This document shows, one piece after another, positions 37,804 to 46,428 of a DNA stretch of 64,000 bases. Position 1 is the stretch's first letter. Every line of letters begins with the position of its first letter. The stretch is from Haploplasma modicum ATCC 29102 (GTDB lineage Bacteria > Bacillota_I > Bacilli_A > Acholeplasmatales > Acholeplasmataceae). The position numbers and the translations under genes are program-made. Below the pieces are notes generated by a model. It was not told the DNA's origin and did no database searches. It worked only from the letters and a program-made list of their open reading frames with translations. The stretch covers positions 186,001 to 250,000 of the forward strand of contig NZ_JHYB01000002.1 of the NCBI RefSeq assembly GCF_000687835.1, written 5' to 3'.

Positions 37804-39477
37804 ATGAGTCAAATTCGTTTTTTTGCCCTAGGCGGATTAGCTGAAAATGGAAAAAATATGTTTGTAATAGAAGTAGATAATGATTTATTTATTTTAGATG
37901 CAGGTATTAAATATCCAGGTAGCGAACTCTTTGGGGTTGATGAAATAGTACCAGACTACAAAATGTTAATAAGAGTGAAGAATAGAATAAAAGGTATTTT
38001 TTTAAGTCATGCTCATGAGGATCATATAGCAGCCTTATCACATATTTTAAAAGATATTAATGTACCTGTTTATGCTACTAATTTCACAATGGAAATAGTG
38101 AAAGATAATTTAAAAGAAGCAGGTTTAAAATTAGAAGATTATACATTAAATGTTATAAGTCAAAATAATATAATTAAATTTGGCAATGTTAGAATTACAT
38201 TTTTTAATACTACGCATTCAATTCCAGAATCAGTTGGTATAGCAATTCAAACTACTAAAGGAAATATTGTATATACTAGTGATTTTACATTTGATCAATC
38301 TGGTGATATTAAATATCAGACAGACTTTGCAAAAATCAATCAATTAGCAGAAAAAAATGTTTTAGCACTTTTAATTGAATCAATTGGTGCAAATGATGTT
38401 AGAACAAGTAATATGCAATTAGAACTTGATCATAAATTAAATAGTGTTTTTTCAAATGCAGAAGGTAGAATTTTAGTTTCATTATTTTCTTCGGATCTGC
38501 AAAAAATTCAAAGAATTATTGATATCGCAATCGAACACAATAAAAAGATAGCAATTATTGGAAGAAAAGCTCAAAGAATAGTTGATATTGCAATTAACGA
38601 AGGTTACTTAAATATTCCTGAAGCATCTTTAATTAACTTAAAATTTATTGATGATAAAAATAAAAATGATGATAAGAATATTGTTGCTTTAATTACCGGA
38701 AACAGACATGAACCATTTTATATGATTCAAAGAATGTGTAAAAGAAGTGATAGATTAATTCATATTAATGATCGTGACACAGTTTTGATTATGACAGCAC
38801 CAGTACCAGGTACTGAAAAAATGGCAGCAAGAACACTAGATATTTTATTTAGAAGTGATGCAAAAGTTGAAGTTGTAAACCCAAGATTATTATCATTAAA
38901 TCATGCAAGTAGTGATGAAATAAAAATGATGATCAATATGTTAAAACCACAGTATATTATTCCAGTAATTGGTGAGTTTAGACATCAGTATCGCGTTAGA
39001 AAACTTGCTAATGGCTTAGGATACAGTGATGATAGAATCTTTAATATGGATAATGGTGATGTTTTAACATTTGCTGATGAACCATTTGTAAGTAAAGGTG
39101 AAATTGGAGCTGGAGAAATCTTGATTGATGGAACTGCAGTTGGTGATGTTAATGACTACGTACTTAGAGATAGAGAAATACTAGCAGAAGATGGGGCATT
39201 AATAATAGTTGCTCATGTTAATCCAAGAAAAAAAGAAATTGTTGGTGATGTTGAAATAGTAACTAAAGGATTTGTTTATATTAAGGAAGCAGAAGAATTA
39301 TTAAATCAAATTAAAGAAACATTCTTAGAAACAAGTAAAGATCATTTAAATAATAAATATATTAATTGGAATGATTTTAAAAAAGATGTAAGAAATGACT
39401 TAGCAAAATTCATTTATACTGAAACAAGACGTAATCCAATTATTATTCCTGTCATAGTTTCAACAGAAATTAAATAA
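37804..39477 (+). CDS. rnj: Ribonuclease J
   Basis: This 557-residue metallo-beta-lactamase/beta-CASP RNase starts MSQIRFFALGGLAENGKNMF. The zinc motif HAHEDH is in FLSHAHEDHIAALSH. FNTTHSIPESVGI and YTSDFTFD follow, and beta-CASP ends with IIPVIGEFRHQYR. It does 5' exonuclease and endonuclease RNA turnover and 16S maturation. ATG 37804 is chosen because of AAAGGAAGTG just upstream; a -10 TATAAT lies at 37763-37768. J1 and J2 cannot be told apart here. It acts alongside PNPase and RNase P encoded later in the window. Confidence 0.93.
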   Translation: MSQIRFFALGGLAENGKNMFVIEVDNDLFILDAGIKYPGSELFGVDEIVPDYKMLIRVKNRIKGIFLSHAHEDHIAALSHILKDINVPVYATNFTMEIVKDNLKEAGLKLEDYTLNVISQNNIIKFGNVRITFFNTTHSIPESVGIAIQTTKGNIVYTSDFTFDQSGDIKYQTDFAKINQLAEKNVLALLIESIGANDVRTSNMQLELDHKLNSVFSNAEGRILVSLFSSDLQKIQRIIDIAIEHNKKIAIIGRKAQRIVDIAINEGYLNIPEASLINLKFIDDKNKNDDKNIVALITGNRHEPFYMIQRMCKRSDRLIHINDRDTVLIMTAPVPGTEKMAARTLDILFRSDAKVEVVNPRLLSLNHASSDEIKMMINMLKPQYIIPVIGEFRHQYRVRKLANGLGYSDDRIFNMDNGDVLTFADEPFVSKGEIGAGEILIDGTAVGDVNDYVLRDREILAEDGALIIVAHVNPRKKEIVGDVEIVTKGFVYIKEAEELLNQIKETFLETSKDHLNNKYINWNDFKKDVRNDLAKFIYTETRRNPIIIPVIVSTEIK

Positions 39478-39484
39478 AAAATAG

Positions 39485-39539
39485 TCCCACTTTATGAAAT
39501 ATTTAGTAATAAATATCGATAAAATGTGGGATTTTTTTA
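39485..39539 (+). terminator. Terminator after RNase J gene
   Basis: TCCCAC and GTGGGA near 39485 and 39532 close a long interrupted hairpin with an inner ATATTT/AAATAT stem, followed by TTTTTTT. Confidence 0.75.
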
Positions 39540-39560
39540 TTTATAAAACATTTAAAAAAA

Positions 39561-39656
39561 TTGAAACGCTACCATTTAAAAAAGAAAACATTTTCATAAA
39601 AAGTAAGCGTTATTAAAAATCGAAACACTTTTTTTAAGAAAATTTAATGCTATAAT
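39561..39656 (+). promoter_or_regulatory. Promoter region with repeated GAAACGCT/AAGCGTT-like motifs
   Basis: TTGAAACGCTACCA (39561-39574) and AGTAAGCGTTATTA (39602-39615) each match about 12 of 14 positions of the cre consensus. A third GAAACAC follows at about 39622. A -10 TATAAT sits at 39651-39656. The repeats suggest an operator or activator region for the small gene at 39689. With such AT-rich DNA the cre resemblance alone is weak evidence. Confidence 0.4.
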
Positions 39657-39688
39657 TTATGTGTAAAGATAAGAAGGAGGAAGAAAAA

Positions 39689-39913
39689 ATGTTTAAACAT
39701 ATATCAGAAAACAAATACGAATTTAACGTAAGAAGAGTTGCAGAATTAGATAGATTACTTTTAGAAAAAGAAAGACAATTAAGTAATACTACAGGATTAT
39801 TAAATACTTTCAAATTAAAAAGTGAAATTAAAAAACTTTACAAGTTAATCGTTGAGTATGGAAACGAAGTTATTGAATACGAATACAATAAAGCAAACTT
39901 CGAACTAAATTAA
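39689..39913 (+). CDS. Small charged helical protein of unknown function (74 aa)
   Basis: This 74-residue soluble protein starts MFKHISENKYEFNVRRVAELDRLLLEKERQLSN and is almost entirely predicted helix, likely a short coiled-coil hairpin. There is no signal peptide and no membrane helix. ATG 39689 is chosen because AAGGAGG (39674-39680), an ideal Shine-Dalgarno, is 8 bases upstream; the upstream in-frame codons would cover that site. It has its own promoter and terminator. The ideal ribosome site and codons rich in AAA/GAA suggest strong expression. No family recognised. Confidence 0.75.
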   Translation: MFKHISENKYEFNVRRVAELDRLLLEKERQLSNTTGLLNTFKLKSEIKKLYKLIVEYGNEVIEYEYNKANFELN

Positions 39914-39956
39914 AAGAAGTGTTAATTATAATTAGGTAATTAGCACTTCTTTTATT
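39914..39956. terminator. Terminator between convergent genes
   Basis: AGAAGTGTTAATTA (from about 39916) pairs with TAATTAGCACTTCT (ending about 39951) with one G-U, followed by TTTT. It separates the small protein gene from rarA. Confidence 0.82.
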
Positions 39957-39965
39957 TATATATAT

Positions 39966-41213
39966 TTACTTTTTTTCTTTAACTCTACGAATGCCTTTTA
40001 TTTTATCTATTTCAAGCAATCTTTTGTTTAACGCTGCTTCATATTTACTTTCATCTTTAGGTTCATAATAAATATCAGATTCAATTTTTTTAGGTAAGTA
40101 TCTTTGATCGTTTAATGAACCAGCTGAATCATGGGGATAATGGTAAATTGATGGATCAGCTTTTATTAAGTTATTGTCTATATAATTAGGTACATCACTA
40201 GCATTTGTTTGATTATATCTAGTAAGCGCCTTATCAATTGCAAGATATGCGGTATTTGATTTAGGGCTAACCGCCATATCAATTACAACTGCTGATAAAA
40301 TAATTGAAGCCTCAGGAAAACCAATAGTCTTACATGCATGATATGCATCCATTACCTTACCACCCATTGCAGGTTGAGCTAGACCAATATCTTCATAAGC
40401 TATTACAATTAGTCTTCTAAGAATACTTTCTAAGTCACCAAGTGTAATTAGTCTTGCAAGATAGTGAAGACTTGCATCAACATCAGATCCTCTGATTGAT
40501 TTTTGTAGGCCACTTAATAAAAGATAATAATTATCTTGATTTTTATCTAAATTAAATTTTGGATTACCTAAAATAGATTTGATTAGTTCTTTCGTTAGAG
40601 TTGCGCCATCTTCTAGGTAGAGTGTTGCGGTATCGATTAAGTTTAGAAGAGATCTTGCTTCATTGTTGGCATATCTAATTAATAAATCCATAGCCTCATC
40701 ATCAATACTAATTTCTATATCTAAATATTTTAAAGCTTTAAATATTAAGTTTTTTAAATCCTTATCACTAATTGGATTTAATTCATAAATATTAACCCTG
40801 CTCCTAATCGCCCAGTTTACACTATGATTTGGATTAGTAGTAGTTAAACCGATCATAGTTACTTTACCATTTTCTAAATAAGGTAATAAAAAATCTTGAA
40901 TATCGCTTTTCATGCGATGAACTTCATCAACAATTAATACTATATTATTAAAATTAGTAGTATGAATGATATCTTGAAGTCTTGCTTTATTATCAGTAGA
41001 AGCATTGAAAATGAAGGATTCCATATTAATCTCTTTACTAAAAATATTTGCAATTGTTGTTTTACCGGTTCCAGGTGGCCCATATAACACAAAAGATAAT
41101 GGTTTATTTTTCATAACCATTTTTCTAATTATTCCGTTTTCTCCTACTAAATGATCTTGACCTAAAATATCATCAAAGCTCTTTGGTCGCATTTTGCTTG
41201 CTAGTGGTTCCAT
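39966..41213 (-). CDS. rarA: Replication-associated recombination protein RarA (MgsA)
   Basis: This 415-residue AAA+ ATPase starts MEPLASKMRPKSFDDILGQDHL. Walker A is GPPGTGKTT, Walker B region IVLIVDEVHR, sensor 1 GLTTTNP. The C-terminal tetramerisation part has IRGSDVDASLHYLARL, IVIAYEDIGLAQP and YHYPHDSAGS...QRYLP. It acts at stalled replication forks. It is transcribed against the small upstream gene, and its 5' end faces apt across about 120 bases that hold an inverted repeat. Confidence 0.94.
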   Translation of the reverse strand: MEPLASKMRPKSFDDILGQDHLVGENGIIRKMVMKNKPLSFVLYGPPGTGKTTIANIFSKEINMESFIFNASTDNKARLQDIIHTTNFNNIVLIVDEVHRMKSDIQDFLLPYLENGKVTMIGLTTTNPNHSVNWAIRSRVNIYELNPISDKDLKNLIFKALKYLDIEISIDDEAMDLLIRYANNEARSLLNLIDTATLYLEDGATLTKELIKSILGNPKFNLDKNQDNYYLLLSGLQKSIRGSDVDASLHYLARLITLGDLESILRRLIVIAYEDIGLAQPAMGGKVMDAYHACKTIGFPEASIILSAVVIDMAVSPKSNTAYLAIDKALTRYNQTNASDVPNYIDNNLIKADPSIYHYPHDSAGSLNDQRYLPKKIESDIYYEPKDESKYEAALNKRLLEIDKIKGIRRVKEKK

Positions 41214-41260
41214 TAAATCACATCCTAAATTAATTATACCATTATTACTATAATATAAGG

Positions 41261-41299
41261 TGGTACTTATTGTTAAAAAGTACCATTTTGTGGTAAAAT
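41261..41299 (+). promoter_or_regulatory. apt promoter with overlapping inverted repeat
   Basis: TTGTTA (41270-41275), an 18-base spacer and TAAAAT (41294-41299) make a plausible promoter. The inverted repeat TGGTACTT (41261-41268)/AAGTACCA (41278-41285) brackets the -35 with a 9-base gap. It could be a repressor operator or, if transcription starts further upstream, an RNA hairpin. Confidence 0.45.
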
Positions 41300-41331
41300 A
41301 GTAACGTATAAATTATATGTTGGAGGTTAAC

Positions 41332-41844
41332 ATGGATTTAAAAAAATATATAGCAAGTGTTGAAAATTTTCCTAAAGAAGGAATATTATTTAGAGATATT
41401 ACGCCATTAATGGCAAATGGAGAAGCATATAAATATGCTAATGATAAATTAATTGAATTTGCAAAAGAAAAAAAAGCAACATTAATTGTTGGACCAGAAG
41501 CTAGAGGTTTCATTTTTGGTTGTCCAGTTGCTCATAGTTTATCAATTGGTTTTGTTCCAGTTAGAAAACCTGGTAAATTACCTAGAGAAACAGCAGACAT
41601 AAAGTATGATTTGGAATATGGAAGTAACTCACTTTCAATTCATAAAAATGATATTAAAAAAGGTGAACGTGTCTTAATTATTGATGACTTACTAGCAACA
41701 GGTGGGACAGTTAAAGCTACAATTGACTTAGTTGAAAGTCAAGGTGGAGTTGTTGTGGGAGTTGGATTTTTAATTGAATTAGAAGATTTAAAAGGTAGAG
41801 AATTAATCAAAGAGTATGATTGTTTATCATTAGTAAAATACTAA
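41332..41844 (+). CDS. apt: Adenine phosphoribosyltransferase
   Basis: This 170-residue salvage enzyme converts adenine and PRPP to AMP. It starts [27 protein letters not shown] and has [15 protein letters not shown] and the PRPP motif [20 protein letters not shown] 41332 is chosen because GGAGG (41322-41326) is 5 bases upstream. It lies 20 bases before rel, the common apt-rel pairing. Confidence 0.95.
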   Translation: MDLKKYIASVENFPKEGILFRDITPLMANGEAYKYANDKLIEFAKEKKATLIVGPEARGFIFGCPVAHSLSIGFVPVRKPGKLPRETADIKYDLEYGSNSLSIHKNDIKKGERVLIIDDLLATGGTVKATIDLVESQGGVVVGVGFLIELEDLKGRELIKEYDCLSLVKY

Positions 41845-41863
41845 GAAAATAGGAAGTGATATT

Positions 41864-44041
41864 ATGGTAGATTCATTATTTGAATCACTCGCTAAGGTAT
41901 ATGAAGAATATATCTTAAATGAACAAGATAGAAACCAGATAGAAAAAGCATATATTTTAGCACGTAATAGTCACCAAGGCCAACTTAGAAAATCTGGTGA
42001 GCCATATATTACTCACCCAGTTGCTGTTGCAATTATTTTAGCTAACGTAGGCAGTGGACCAAATACACTACAAGCTGCACTACTTCATGATGTTGTTGAG
42101 GATACAAGTGTAACTTTAATGGATTTAAGCAAAGAATTTGGTAAAGATGTTGCATTCATCGTTGATGGGGTAACAAAATTAACGAAACTAGAGTTTCATG
42201 ATGCACCATCACAAGCAGATAATCATCAAAAAATGTTAATTGCAATGGCTAAAGATATAAGAGTAATTTTAATTAAAATTGCAGATAGACTTCACAATAT
42301 GCGAACTCTTGATTCAATGAGACCAGAAAATCAAATTAGAATTGCTAAAGAAACTCTTGAAATATATGCACCTATAGCTCATAAATTAGGGTTATTCGTG
42401 ATTAAAGCAGAACTAGAAGATCGTGCTTTAAAATATGCAGAACCAGCAAAATATTATGAAGTATCAAGACTTATTCAATCTAAAAAAGATGAAAGAGAAG
42501 AAAGTATTAATAATATTACAGGTGTAATTGATAAATTATTAAAAGACAATGGTTTAACAAATTATAAGATAAAAGGTAGAATTAAAAATATTTACAGTAT
42601 ATATAAGAAAATGTATATTAACAAACGTAGTTTTGAAGATATTTATGACCTTTTAGCAATTAGAATAATAGTTGATAAAGTTGAATCATGTTATCAGTCC
42701 CTAGGGCTAATTCATGCTAATTTCACCCCGATTCCAAGAAGATTTAAAGACTATATTGCTGTTCCAAAACCTAACCTTTATCAATCATTACATACTACTG
42801 TTTTGTTTAATGACGGAACACTTTTTGAAGTGCAAATTAGAACAAAAGAGATGGATGATGTTGCTGAATTAGGGGTTGCAGCACATTGGGCTTATAAAGA
42901 AAATAAAAACTATTCAAAAGAACGTGAACAATTTGAAATGGCACAAAAACTCAAATGGTATGGTGAATTACTAAAAATGAGTGAAGATATTGATGACATT
43001 TCTAGTGGTTCTGAAGAGTTTGTTGAAAGTGTCAAAGGTGATATTTTAGGTGCCAATGTTTATGTCTTTACACCTAAAGGTGAAGTAATAGAATTACCTA
43101 AGGGAGCAACACCAATTGACTTTGCTTATAGAATTCATAGTGATGTTGGAAATAAAATGGTTGGTGCAACCGTTAATAATAAGATAGTATCACTTGATTC
43201 AGAGTTAAAGACTGGTGATATTGTCTCTGTTAGGACAAATAAAAGCTCATTTGGTCCTAGTGAATCTTGGTTAAAGATTGCTAAGTCCAATCATGCTAAA
43301 CATAAAATAAAGTCATTTTTAAATAAGAAAAATGCAGAAATGTTAGCTGAAACTGGTAAAGATATTATTTTAAGAGAACTAAATAATAATAAAATATCAG
43401 AAGACATTACAGATGAATTTGTAAAAGAACACTTTAGTAAAAATGGCGTTAGAAATCTAGAAGATTTATATGTTGAAATTGCTAAAAATAATATTAGTGC
43501 AAAAACAGTTATTGCAAAAATTGTTGGTACTGAAATTAATAAAGAACAATATCTACAACGTCAAATGGAAAAAACCACAAGAGCAATTCACTCAACAAGT
43601 GAAACTGGTGTAATTGTTGAAGGATTAACTAATCCACAAATTAAACTAGGTAGTTGTTGTTTTCCAATACCTGGAGATAATATTTTAGGTTATGTGTCAA
43701 AGGTTGGTGGAATTGTAGTGCATGATATTAATTGCCCTAATGTAATTAGCCTTGATCAAAATAGAAAAATAGAAGTTTATTGGGCAACTAAAGTTGATAG
43801 AAAATTCCCAACTCTCCTTAAAATCATTGGACCAAGTAAACCGACATTCCTTTATGACATTGTAAAAATCGTTAATGCTTCTAATGTTAACGTTGCTGAG
43901 ATGAACTCAAATACAACACAATCATTAGAAACAGTTATAAAGTTAAAAATATTAATTGAAGATAAAGAAAAGTTAGAAAAACTAATTGCAAATATTCAAA
44001 AAGTTAGTGATGTTTATAGCGTGGAGCGTGATTATAGATGA
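41864..44041 (+). CDS. rel: Bifunctional (p)ppGpp synthetase/hydrolase Rel
   Basis: This 725-residue long RSH protein has an N-terminal hydrolase with THPVAVA and the metal site LLHDVVEDT (His75, Asp76). DRLHNMRT and a synthetase domain with RFKDYIAVPKPNLYQSLHTTV follow. The TGS domain is VYVFTPKGEVIELPKGATPIDFAYRIHSDVG. A zinc-finger-like LGSCCFPIPGD and a C-terminal ACT domain complete it. It is expected to make and degrade (p)ppGpp on ribosome signals. The stop overlaps the dtd start by ATGA. Confidence 0.95.
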   Translation: MVDSLFESLAKVYEEYILNEQDRNQIEKAYILARNSHQGQLRKSGEPYITHPVAVAIILANVGSGPNTLQAALLHDVVEDTSVTLMDLSKEFGKDVAFIVDGVTKLTKLEFHDAPSQADNHQKMLIAMAKDIRVILIKIADRLHNMRTLDSMRPENQIRIAKETLEIYAPIAHKLGLFVIKAELEDRALKYAEPAKYYEVSRLIQSKKDEREESINNITGVIDKLLKDNGLTNYKIKGRIKNIYSIYKKMYINKRSFEDIYDLLAIRIIVDKVESCYQSLGLIHANFTPIPRRFKDYIAVPKPNLYQSLHTTVLFNDGTLFEVQIRTKEMDDVAELGVAAHWAYKENKNYSKEREQFEMAQKLKWYGELLKMSEDIDDISSGSEEFVESVKGDILGANVYVFTPKGEVIELPKGATPIDFAYRIHSDVGNKMVGATVNNKIVSLDSELKTGDIVSVRTNKSSFGPSESWLKIAKSNHAKHKIKSFLNKKNAEMLAETGKDIILRELNNNKISEDITDEFVKEHFSKNGVRNLEDLYVEIAKNNISAKTVIAKIVGTEINKEQYLQRQMEKTTRAIHSTSETGVIVEGLTNPQIKLGSCCFPIPGDNILGYVSKVGGIVVHDINCPNVISLDQNRKIEVYWATKVDRKFPTLLKIIGPSKPTFLYDIVKIVNASNVNVAEMNSNTTQSLETVIKLKILIEDKEKLEKLIANIQKVSDVYSVERDYR

Positions 44042-44475
44042 AATTAGTAGTCCAAAGAGTAAGCTCTGCAAGTGTTGTTTCAGACGGAGTCTTAACAGGA
44101 AGCATAAATACAGGTTTTTTAGTTCTACTTGGTATTCATAAAGATGATAGTTTAGAATTAATTCCTAAATATGTAAAAAAATTAATTAATCTTAGAATTT
44201 TTGAAGATTCAGCAGGTAAATTAAATTTAAGCATTAAAGATGTCTTAGGTGAGATTTTACTTGTTTCTCAGTTTACACTATATGGTAATGTTGGAAGAGG
44301 TAATAGACCATCTTTTATAGATGCTAAAAATCCGACTGAAGCAATAATAATCTATGAAGAATTTATAAATGATCTAAGTAAGGAAATACCAGTCCAAACT
44401 GGAGTGTTTGGAGCAAATATGCAAGTATCACTCACGAATGATGGCCCAGTGACAATTATAATCGAAGATTTATAA
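44038..44475 (+). CDS. dtd: D-aminoacyl-tRNA deacylase
   Basis: This 145-residue DTD starts MKLVVQRVSSASVV. The catalytic region is LLVSQFTLYGN and the substrate-proofreading Gly-Pro motif is NDGPVT near the C-terminus. It hydrolyses D-aminoacyl (and glycyl-tRNA-Ala) esters. The rel-dtd order and ATGA overlap match the usual Firmicutes arrangement. Confidence 0.95.
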   Translation: MKLVVQRVSSASVVSDGVLTGSINTGFLVLLGIHKDDSLELIPKYVKKLINLRIFEDSAGKLNLSIKDVLGEILLVSQFTLYGNVGRGNRPSFIDAKNPTEAIIIYEEFINDLSKEIPVQTGVFGANMQVSLTNDGPVTIIIEDL

Positions 44476-44504
44476 TTGACAAATAAGCATTTATAATATA
44501 AAAT
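44476..44504 (+). promoter_or_regulatory. Promoter of the hisS-aspS operon
   Basis: TTGACA (44476-44481), a 17-base spacer and TAAAAT (44499-44504) directly follow dtd. Transcription should start near 44511, just before the T-box. A shifted TATAAA at 44497 is an alternative -10. Confidence 0.7.
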
Positions 44505-44520
44505 ATAGAAGTAATTAAAT

Positions 44521-44661
44521 CGTTGATGACAAAGGATGTTGGAAACAACTGTGACACCTTTTGAGACATACATACATAATTAAGCGCTAGTACATACTAG
44601 AATTAAGGTGGCACCGCGGAAAGTATTCGTCCTTATCTTTTTTAAAGACGAATATTTTTTA
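44521..44661 (+). promoter_or_regulatory. Miniature T-box riboswitch (Asp/His) before GNAT-hisS-aspS
   Basis: The T-box AAGGTGGCACCGCGG is at about 44604-44618. The terminator ATTCGTC/GACGAAT is followed by TTTTTT near 44660. Stem I is extremely short. AAAGG (44531-44535) pairs with CCTTT (44557-44561), and GTTG (44538-44541) pairs with CAAC (44546-44549) capped by GAAA. The 3' loop TGTGACA lies between. There is no AG bulge or distal loop. GAC (44553-44555) and CAC (44555-44557) overlap in the specifier position. The UGGC bulge fits a tRNA with G73 (Asp), not C73 (His). A CTAGT/ACTAG hairpin stands in for Stem III. Confidence 0.85.
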
Positions 44662-44678
44662 TTTATATAGGAGGATTT

Positions 44679-45176
44679 ATGATTTATTTAAAAGAAGTGA
44701 GTATAAATGACGCAGAAGATTTGTTTTTAATAGCTAAAAACGATAATGTCACTAAATATCTAACATGGCAATCACATAAAGATATTAGCCAAACAAAAGA
44801 TGTCATCAATAATTTTTATTTAACAAAAGTTAATAGTAATTTACCAAATAGTTTTGGAATTTATCTAGATGATTTAGATAAAATAATTGGTATTATTGAT
44901 TTTTATTTAGAAGATAACTACCCATTTGTTGGATATTTTCTAGATGAAAATTATTGGCATAAAGGAATTATGACTGAAGCACTAAATAAAATTTTAGATA
45001 TAGGATTTAACAAGTTAAATTTTCCTGTAATTAGAATAAGTCACTTTGAGGAAAATATTGGCTCAATGCGAGTTATTTTAAAAAATAATTTTAAACTTAT
45101 AAATAAAATAGTAAAAGATGATAATAAAACTACATTAGTATATGAACTTAAGAAAGGTGATTTTAATGATAAATAA
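44679..45176 (+). CDS. GNAT-family N-acetyltransferase (RimJ/RimL-like)
   Basis: This 165-residue protein has the GNAT pattern: SINDAEDLFLIAKNDNVTKYLTWQSH, IGIIDFYLEDNYPFVGYFLDENYWHKGIMTEALNKILDIGF and RISHFEENIGSMRVILKNNFKLI. The acetyl-CoA loop (Q/RxxGxA) is degenerate as KGIMTEA. It resembles the RimJ/RimL-type subgroup, but the substrate is unknown. GGAGG precedes the ATG. It is the first gene behind the T-box and overlaps hisS by 11 bases, an unusual insertion between T-box and synthetase. Confidence 0.82.
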   Translation: MIYLKEVSINDAEDLFLIAKNDNVTKYLTWQSHKDISQTKDVINNFYLTKVNSNLPNSFGIYLDDLDKIIGIIDFYLEDNYPFVGYFLDENYWHKGIMTEALNKILDIGFNKLNFPVIRISHFEENIGSMRVILKNNFKLINKIVKDDNKTTLVYELKKGDFNDK

Positions 45177-46428
45177 AGTAAAAGGAACATATGATGTTCT
45201 ACCAAATGAACTAGGGAAATGGTATTTTTTAGAACAAAAAATAAAAGAGATAACAAAAAAATATCATTATTATGAATTAAGAACACCAATTATGGAATAC
45301 AGTAATGTTTTTCACCGTGAAACAGAATTAAGTGATATGGTGACTAAAGAGACTTATAATTTTGTTGATAAAGGAAATAGAGATGTTACGCTAAGACCAG
45401 AAGGAACTGCTGGTATTATTAGATCTTATGTTGAAAATAAGTTATATGTAGCAAGTGATCTCCTTAAAGTATATTATGTTGGTCCAATGTTTAGATATGA
45501 AAGACCACAAAAAGGTAGATACCGTCAGTTTAATCAATTTGGCTTAGAAGCAATTGGTTCTAAGAGTAGTTTGTTAGATGCCGAGTTAATAAAGTTATCA
45601 AATGACTTTATTGAAAGTTTGGGTTTAGAAAATGTTACAATTCAAATTAATTCAATTGGTGATAGTGATTCAAGAACTAACTATTTAAATGCATTAGTTT
45701 CCTACCTCACACCATTTTATGAAGAACTATCAAATGATTCTAAAGAAAGATTTAAAAACAATCCTTTAAGAATCTTAGATAGTAAAGACTTAAACGATCA
45801 AAAAATAATTGAAAATGCACCAAAACCAATCGATTATTTATCAAGTTACTCAAAAAAATATTTAGATGATGTTTTAAAATACTTAGAAATTTTTAATGTA
45901 AAATATAATTTAAATAATAAACTAGTTAGAGGATTAGATTATTATAGTGAAGTAGTATTTGAAGTTTTAGCTGATATAAAAGGTCTTGGCAATGGTAATG
46001 TTTTAGGTGGTGGTGGTAGATATGAAAATCTAGTTAGTGAACTAGGTGGACCACAGACTAGTGCAATTGGTATTGCTTTTGGCATTGAGAGATTATTACT
46101 AGCAATTGAACACCAAGAAATAGTAAAAGAAGAAGTAAGTGAAATAGATTCATTCATTATTACATTTAGTGAGAACGAAAAACTATATGGGGCTAAAATA
46201 TTTAATTTACTAAGAGATAAAGGTTTTAATGTAGATATTGAATTTAATAATAAAAACTTCAAACAACAATTAAAAAAAGCTTTAGCTAAAAATAGTAAAA
46301 CACTAATAATTATTGGTGAAAATGAACTTAAAAATGAAACAGTGACTTTAAAAAATACAAGAACAGAAATTCAAACAGAAATTAAACTAAAAGATTTAAT
46401 CACTAACTTAGAAAAGGAAATTAAGTAA
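45166..46428 (+). CDS. hisS: Histidyl-tRNA synthetase
   Basis: This 420-residue class II synthetase starts MINKVKGTYDVLPNE. Motif 2 region is FRYERPQKGRYRQFNQFGLEAIG, and the histidine-specific segments RGLDYYSEVVFE and GGGRYENLVSELGGPQTSAIGIAFGIERLLLA carry the His A box and motif 3. The C-terminal anticodon-binding domain is present. ATG 45166 is preferred because AAAGGTGA (45153-45160) lies just upstream. It runs straight into aspS. Confidence 0.95.
   Translation: MINKVKGTYDVLPNELGKWYFLEQKIKEITKKYHYYELRTPIMEYSNVFHRETELSDMVTKETYNFVDKGNRDVTLRPEGTAGIIRSYVENKLYVASDLLKVYYVGPMFRYERPQKGRYRQFNQFGLEAIGSKSSLLDAELIKLSNDFIESLGLENVTIQINSIGDSDSRTNYLNALVSYLTPFYEELSNDSKERFKNNPLRILDSKDLNDQKIIENAPKPIDYLSSYSKKYLDDVLKYLEIFNVKYNLNNKLVRGLDYYSEVVFEVLADIKGLGNGNVLGGGGRYENLVSELGGPQTSAIGIAFGIERLLLAIEHQEIVKEEVSEIDSFIITFSENEKLYGAKIFNLLRDKGFNVDIEFNNKNFKQQLKKALAKNSKTLIIIGENELKNETVTLKNTRTEIQTEIKLKDLITNLEKEIK

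Noticed and set aside
44521-44661. Purely histidine-specific T-box
   Set aside because: CAC is present, but the UGGC bulge would pair with G73 of tRNA-Asp and not with C73 of tRNA-His, so a His-only reading is not supported.
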